From BPIH01 sp042408925 (GTDB lineage Bacteria; Chloroflexota; Limnocylindria; Limnocylindrales; CSP1-4), in NCBI GenBank assembly GCA_042408925.1, contig JBHOQO010000015.1, positions 1 to 18,301 of the forward strand: 18,301 nucleotides of DNA. The letters run 5' to 3'. Positions 14,788 to 18,301 of the stretch are shown piece after piece. The translations under genes and the position numbers were made by a program. Numbering within the stretch: the first letter of the stretch is position 1; each line of letters begins with the position of its first letter. The notes beneath the pieces are model-generated. The model saw only the letters and a program-made list of their open reading frames with translations. It searched no databases and was not told where the DNA came from.

Positions 14788-17541
14788 TCAGGCCGGCTCG
14801 GCCGACGCCGCGGCCGCGCCGGGCCCGCCGAGGGCGTAGGCGACGATCTCGTCGAGCGGCATCGCCGCTCCCTCGGCGGCGTACCGTTCCAGGTCGGCCG
14901 GGTCGAGCGCCGTTTGGGCCGTCGGGCGGCTCGCCGCCTCGAACGTCTCCTCGACCCAGCCGGCGAGCCGGACCCCGGTCGTCCGTTCGAGCCGCCGGGC
15001 CGCCCCGCGGAGGCGACCGGCCCGCGGGAGGTCTCCGTCGACGACGGCCTCGGCGGCGAGATCGTCGAGGCAGAGGTTCACGCCGGCCAGATCGCCCGCC
15101 TCGTGGAAGTGGCGGAGGGCGTGGCGGAGCGTCGTTCGCGCCTCGTCGACCGAGCCCGACTTGAGGAGGGCGGTCCCGAGCATGTGGAGCGACCACGCCT
15201 CCATCGTCCGCTGGCCGACGCTCCGGAAGCCGTCGAGGGCAGCCCGGAAGTGGTCGATCGCTTCGGGCAGGGCGTTCGTGAAGTAGGCGACGCTGCCGAG
15301 GGCCCAGAGGAGGTTCGCCTCGCCGACCGGATCCCCGAGGTCGCGGTAGATGGCGAGCGCCTCCTCGAGCTGACCGCGGGCGCGGGCGATTTCCTCGGGG
15401 ACCGTCCCCTGGGCGGTCTCACCGACGACGGCGAGGACGTCGATGAAGCTGCGGTTGTAGAGGGCGTTCGCGATCTCCCGGCGGTCGCCGACCTCGCGCC
15501 AGCAGGCGAGGGCCCGGTCGTAATGCGCGGCCGCGGCCGCGGCGTCGGCCTGCCAGTAGGCGACGCCGCCGGCGGCTTCGTGGAGCCTCCCGAGGAGCGG
15601 CGCCGGGAGGTCGCCGGCGATCGCCTCGATCGCCTCGAGCCGCATCCGGGCCTCGTTCAGGTAGCCCCGCTGCTGCCAGAAGCGCCAGCAGGCGAACCCC
15701 AGCCGGACCGCCGTCTCAGCGTCACCCTCCTCGACCGCCCCGTCGATCGCCGCCCGGACGTTGTCGTGCTCGACCTCGAGTCGGTCGAGCCAGCGGCGCT
15801 GCTCGGTGCCGGCGAGGTGCGGGGCGGCGGCCTCGGCGAGGTCCCGGAACCAGCGGCGGTGGCGCTCCCGGATCGCCGCCGCCTCGCCGGCCGCGTCGAG
15901 CATCTCGGCGGCGTACTCGCGGATCGCCTCGAGGAGGATGAAGCGGGTCGTCCCGCCGCGCTCCTCGGTCCGGACGAGGCTCTGCTCGGTGAGCGAGGCG
16001 AGGCCGTCGAAGACGTCGACCCCGAGCTCGTCGGCGGGGCCGCAGACGGCCTCGGCGGCCTCGAGGTCGCAGCCGCCCCGAAAGACCGAGAGGCGCTCGA
16101 GGAGCCGCCGGCAGCCGGGCGCCACGAGCTCGTAGCTCCAGGCGATGGCGCCGCGGAGCGTCTGCTGGCGGGCCGGGACGTCCCGGGCACCGCTCGTCAG
16201 CAATCCGAGCTGACGTTCGAGCCGGCGGAGGATCTCCTCGGGCGACAGGAGCCGGACCCGCGCGGCGGCGAGCTCGATGGCGAGCGGCATCCCCTGGAGT
16301 CGGGCGCAGATCTGGGCGACGGCCGGGGCGTTCTCGTTCGTGACCCCAAAGTCCGGCCGGGCGGCGACGGCGCGGGCGATGAAGAGCCGGACCGCCTCGT
16401 ACTGGCTGAGTGCGGCAGGATCGGGATGGGCGAGGGCGGGCGGGAGGTTCTCTCGCTCGACGACCGAGAGGCGGCTCGTGTCGGGCGGCGTCGGAAGACC
16501 CGGCACCGGGAGCTCCCGCTCCCCCGTGACGCGGAGGACGGCCCGGCTCGTTGCCACGACGGCGACGTTCGGGGCCCGCCGGAGGAGCTCGGCGACGACC
16601 GGTGCGGCCTCGACGACCTGTTCGAAGTTGTCGAGGACGAAGAGGAGGTGCCGTTCGCCGACGGCGTCGACGAGGACGTCGAGCGGCGGTCGGCCGGGTG
16701 CCTCGACGGCTCCAAGGACCCGACCGATGGCCGGGGCGACGAGGTCGGGGTGCCGGAGCGGCTCCAGGGCGACGAAGTAGACGCCGGCCTCGAAGCGGTC
16801 GGCGACCGTCGCCGCCAGCTGGAGGGCAAGGCGGGTCTTGCCGGTCCCGCCGGGCCCGGTCAAGGTCAGGAGCCGCGTCTCCGCGAGGAGCGCCCGGGCC
16901 CGGGCGAGCTCGGCCTCGCGGCCGACGAAGCTCGTCAGCTGGGTCGGCAGGTTGTTCGGCCGGCGGTCGAGGGAGCGGACCGGCGGGAAGTCGGCCGGGA
17001 GCCCCTCGATCTCGAGCTGCCAGAGGCGCTCGGGCCGGAGGTCCTTGAGGCGGTGCTCGCCGAGGTCCCGGAGGGCGATGCCGGCCGGGAGGTGGTCGGT
17101 GACGAGGCCGCGAGTCGTCTCGGAGAGGAGGACCTGTCCGCCGTGGCCGGCGCCCGCAATCCGGGCCGCCCGATGGACGTCGAGGCCGACGTACGAGCCC
17201 TCGGCGTCGAGGACCCCCTCGCCGGTGTGGAGCCCGATCCGGACCCGGACCACGGCGGCCGGGGGCCACGCCTCGGCGGCGAGGGCGCGCTGGGCGAGGG
17301 CCGCGGCCTCGACGGCCGCCGACGCCGTGGCGAAGACGGCGAAGGTCCCGTCGCCCTCGGTCCCGACCTCGATCCCGTCGGCAGCCTCGAGGGCGGTCCG
17401 AAGGAGCATCCGGTGGCGCTCGAGGAGCGGTTGCCAGCCGGCCGTGCCGAGCTCGGTGGCGAGCCGCGTCGAGCCCTCGACGTCGCTGAAGAAGAAGGTG
17501 ATGGTCCCGGTCGGCGGGCGCGGGAGCTGCGATGCGTTCGT
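14788..17541 (-). CDS. Cyclase-like / NB-ARC-type ATPase / TPR signalling protein (apparent ACG start)
   Basis: 917 aa, cytoplasmic. Residues 12-175 are a class III nucleotidyl-cyclase homology domain. The metal-site Asp20 (FSDVEGSTRL) and Asp64 (EGDGTF) are present, and YVGLDVHRAARI has His123 where active cyclases have the transition-state Asn; Arg127 is kept. Then come FVGRE (205-209), Walker A TGPGGTGKT (228-236), Walker B HLLFVLDNFEQ, the SRAVL sensor region, GMPLAIELAAARVR, a winged-helix segment (SYELVAPGCRRLLERLSVF) and TPR-like helices to about 880. There is no C-terminal LuxR helix-turn-helix. No ATG, GTG or TTG occurs where the family starts. ACG 17541 sits 7 nt after AAGGAG and is followed by NASQLPRPPTGTITFFFSD, as an ATG would be. 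GTG 17793 is in frame but inside the upstream gene and encodes only Arg/Pro-rich sequence. It lies 56 nt after the cNMP-binding gene. Confidence 0.88.
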   Translation of the reverse strand, partial: TNASQLPRPPTGTITFFFSDVEGSTRLATELGTAGWQPLLERHRMLLRTALEAADGIEVGTEGDGTFAVFATASAAVEAAALAQRALAAEAWPPAAVVRVRIGLHTGEGVLDAEGSYVGLDVHRAARIAGAGHGGQVLLSETTRGLVTDHLPAGIALRDLGEHRLKDLRPERLWQLEIEGLPADFPPVRSLDRRPNNLPTQLTSFVGREAELARARALLAETRLLTLTGPGGTGKTRLALQLAATVADRFEAGVYFVALEPLRHPDLVAPAIGRVLGAVEAPGRPPLDVLVDAVGERHLLFVLDNFEQVVEAAPVVAELLRRAPNVAVVATSRAVLRVTGERELPVPGLPTPPDTSRLSVVERENLPPALAHPDPAALSQYEAVRLFIARAVAARPDFGVTNENAPAVAQICARLQGMPLAIELAAARVRLLSPEEILRRLERQLGLLTSGARDVPARQQTLRGAIAWSYELVAPGCRRLLERLSVFRGGCDLEAAEAVCGPADELGVDVFDGLASLTEQSLVRTEERGGTTRFILLEAIREYAAEMLDAAGEAAAIRERHRRWFRDLAEAAAPHLAGTEQRRWLDRLEVEHDNVRAAIDGAVEEGDAETAVRLGFACWRFWQQRGYLNEARMRLEAIEAIAGDLPAPLLGRLHEAAGGVAYWQADAAAAAAHYDRALACWREVGDRREIANALYNRSFIDVLAVVGETAQGTVPEEIARARGQLEEALAIYRDLGDPVGEANLLWALGSVAYFTNALPEAIDHFRAALDGFRSVGQRTMEAWSLHMLGTALLKSGSVDEARTTLRHALRHFHEAGDLAGVNLCLDDLAAEAVVDGDLPRAGRLRGAARRLERTTGVRLAGWVEETFEAASRPTAQTALDPADLERYAAEGAAMPLDEIVAYALGGPGAAAASAEPA

Positions 17542-17548
17542 GGCGGTT

Positions 17549-17554
17549 CTCCTT
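17549..17554 (-). promoter_or_regulatory. Shine-Dalgarno of the cyclase-like gene
   Basis: AAGGAG on the minus strand lies 7 nt before ACG 17541 and in no useful position for any standard start codon in this frame. Confidence 0.65.
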
Positions 17555-17597
17555 GCCGGGAGGGGACGCGGCCGCCTCGGGCGATGGCAGGGACGGC

Positions 17598-18026
17598 CTA
17601 GTGGTGGTGGTCCTCGGTCGTGCGGCGGAGGCGCTCGGCGAGGGTCCGAAGGAGCGCCAGGGTCACGGCCGGGTGGGCGAGGAGGAGCTGCTCGGCGTCC
17701 CAGGCGGCGACGGCGAGGCAGCGCGTGGGCTCCTCGGCGACGACCGAGGCGACCCGCGGTCGGCGGTCGAGGACGCTCAGCTCGCCGACGCACTCGCCGG
17801 GGCCGAGGCGGGCGACGGTCTCGCCGTCGCGGACGACCCGGACCCGGCCCTCGAGGATGACGAAGAGCCCGCTCCCGATCTCCCCCTGACGAGCGAGCGG
17901 CCGGCCGACGCCGACCTCGACCGGAGCGGCGACCTCGGCGAGGAGGGCGAGCTGGTCGTCCGAGAGGGTTGCGAAGAGGGGGACCCGGCGCAGCGCCTCC
18001 AGTCCGTCGATGCTCCCCTCGCCCAT
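17598..18026 (-). CDS. Stand-alone cyclic-nucleotide-binding domain protein
   Basis: 142 aa, a CRP-type cNMP-binding domain with no DNA-binding helix-turn-helix. LEALRRVPLFATLSDDQLALLAE (9-31) is the typical N-terminal helix. It is followed by the beta roll (LARQGEIGSGLFVILEGRVRV) and the phosphate-binding cassette GECVGELSVLDRRPRVASV (77-95), with Glu82 and Arg91 at the residues that hold the cyclic phosphate and ribose. It should therefore bind ligand. The protein ends in three histidines just after the C helix. The start is ATG 18026, with GGGAGG 5 nt upstream. It heads an operon with the cyclase-like protein, suggesting a sensor or effector for that protein. Because it lacks a DNA-binding domain, its output is probably a protein contact. 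Confidence 0.9.
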   Translation of the reverse strand: MGEGSIDGLEALRRVPLFATLSDDQLALLAEVAAPVEVGVGRPLARQGEIGSGLFVILEGRVRVVRDGETVARLGPGECVGELSVLDRRPRVASVVAEEPTRCLAVAAWDAEQLLLAHPAVTLALLRTLAERLRRTTEDHHH

Positions 18027-18074
18027 GCCGGCCTCCCGCTGTCGTGGCCGCGTCGCCGCGTTGCCGAGGAGCTA

Positions 18075-18103
18075 ATCGTCGTCGACCGCGGCCCCCGCGT
18101 CAA
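18075..18103 (-). promoter_or_regulatory. Candidate sigma-70-type promoter of the cNMP-binding/cyclase-like operon
   Basis: On the minus strand TTGACG (18103-18098), 17 nt, GACGAT (18080-18075). Transcription would start near 18068, about 42 nt before ATG 18026. The best -35/-10 pair in the window. Confidence 0.5.
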
Positions 18104-18182
18104 TGGCCTCGCTGCGCGCCGTAAGCATCCCAGCACCCGTGCCGGCGGCGGCCGGCCCGCCCCCGCGCCCGGTCGCGGGCGC

Positions 18183-18197
18183 GTGCACCCGGTGCAC
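18183..18197. promoter_or_regulatory. 15-bp palindrome GTGCACC-C-GGTGCAC (operator-like)
   Basis: Perfect 7-bp arms around one central base. A second copy with two changed bases lies 62 nt away at 18245-18259. The regulator is unknown. The sites are about 80 nt upstream of the -35 of the cNMP-binding operon and may instead serve a gene to the right of the window. Confidence 0.45.
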
Positions 18198-18202
18198 ATT
18201 CT

Positions 18203-18221
18203 GGGGGCCCGGTCGGCCCCC
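18203..18221. terminator. GC-rich hairpin between the two palindromes
   Basis: GGGGGCC (18203-18209) pairs perfectly with GGCCCCC (18215-18221) around a 5-nt loop. There is no T-run. It could be a weak terminator or part of the control region. Confidence 0.3.
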
Positions 18222-18244
18222 GAGGCGGCCGGCCTGTCGGTTCT

Positions 18245-18259
18245 GTGCATGGGGTGCAC
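18245..18259. promoter_or_regulatory. Second copy of the palindrome (GTGCATGGGGTGCAC)
   Basis: Matches the site at 18183-18197 at 13 of 15 positions, with an intact right half GGTGCAC. The 62-nt distance is close to six helical turns, so both copies would face the same side of the DNA. Confidence 0.4.
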
Positions 18260-18301
18260 GCGGTCGGCAGGCCGGCGGCGGGCGAGCGGCCGGGATGTCG
18301 G

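Noticed and set aside
13043..15196. N-terminal extension of ThyX by about 700 residues
   Set aside because: The frame is open only because of GC bias. It runs through the MFS, zinc-ribbon and cyclase-like genes in another phase with Arg/Pro-rich sequence, and ThyX has its own promoter and ATG.
14494..17601. A forward open frame of over 1,000 codons opposite the cyclase-like gene
   Set aside because: Its Glu/Gly/Arg/Asp-rich translation is typical of GC-rich antisense frames, while the reverse strand encodes clear cyclase, P-loop and TPR motifs.
18027..18301. A small reverse gene reading through the palindromes
   Set aside because: The frame is Arg/Pro/Ala-rich, lacks a ribosome site and overlaps the cNMP-binding gene in another phase.

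Overview
The window is high-GC bacterial chromosomal DNA. Codons end strongly in G or C (CTC, GTC, GAC and CGG are favoured) and genes are densely packed. I see no tRNA, rRNA, CRISPR array, insertion sequence, integrase or phage gene. The gene set and the style of the hypothetical proteins suggest a soil or freshwater Chloroflexota (Limnocylindria-like). That is an impression from composition and protein style; an actinobacterial relative cannot be excluded.

Layout. 1-138 is the 3' end of a forward gene with a DUF885-like tail. 139-1032 is about 890 nt without a convincing gene and ends in a promoter-like sequence. 1033-3190 is a forward pair: a class III (GSA-like) aminotransferase and an IclR regulator. 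3295-6930 is forward: an MscS-type mechanosensitive channel, acetyl-CoA synthetase, and an unrecognised protein with two similar small domains. 6963-9650 is a reverse two-gene unit: a long coiled-coil protein with an Ala/Pro/Glu-rich linker and a C-terminal alpha/beta domain, followed 9 nt later by a CpaE/MinD-like ATPase with a degenerate receiver domain. Facing away from it is moaA (9824-10870). A regulatory gap (10871-11287) precedes a purine-nucleoside phosphorylase (11288-12142). It holds DnaA-box-like sites, a sigma-70-like promoter and an 18-bp hairpin. 12164-14700 is reverse: a zinc-ribbon mini-protein, an MFS transporter and ThyX. 14788-18026 is reverse: a cyclic-nucleotide-binding protein followed by a cyclase-like/ATPase/TPR signalling protein. 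18027-18301 is intergenic with a repeated 15-bp palindrome.

How the genes fit together. Acs (acetate activation), PNP (purine salvage), ThyX (dTMP synthesis) and MoaA (molybdopterin synthesis) are housekeeping enzymes. The two more unusual units are the coiled-coil/CpaE-like ATPase pair, which looks like an intracellular positioning module, and the cyclase-like protein with its adjacent cNMP-binding protein, which looks like a local second-messenger pair.

Expression signals. Four genes (mscS, moaA, thyX, zinc ribbon) have a -10-like hexamer (TACGAT, TAGACT or TAGGCT) only 6-9 nt before the ATG with no Shine-Dalgarno, the geometry expected for leaderless mRNAs. Two genes, the MFS transporter and the cyclase-like protein, have no ATG, GTG or TTG at the position the protein family and the Shine-Dalgarno demand. 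CTG and ACG sit there instead.
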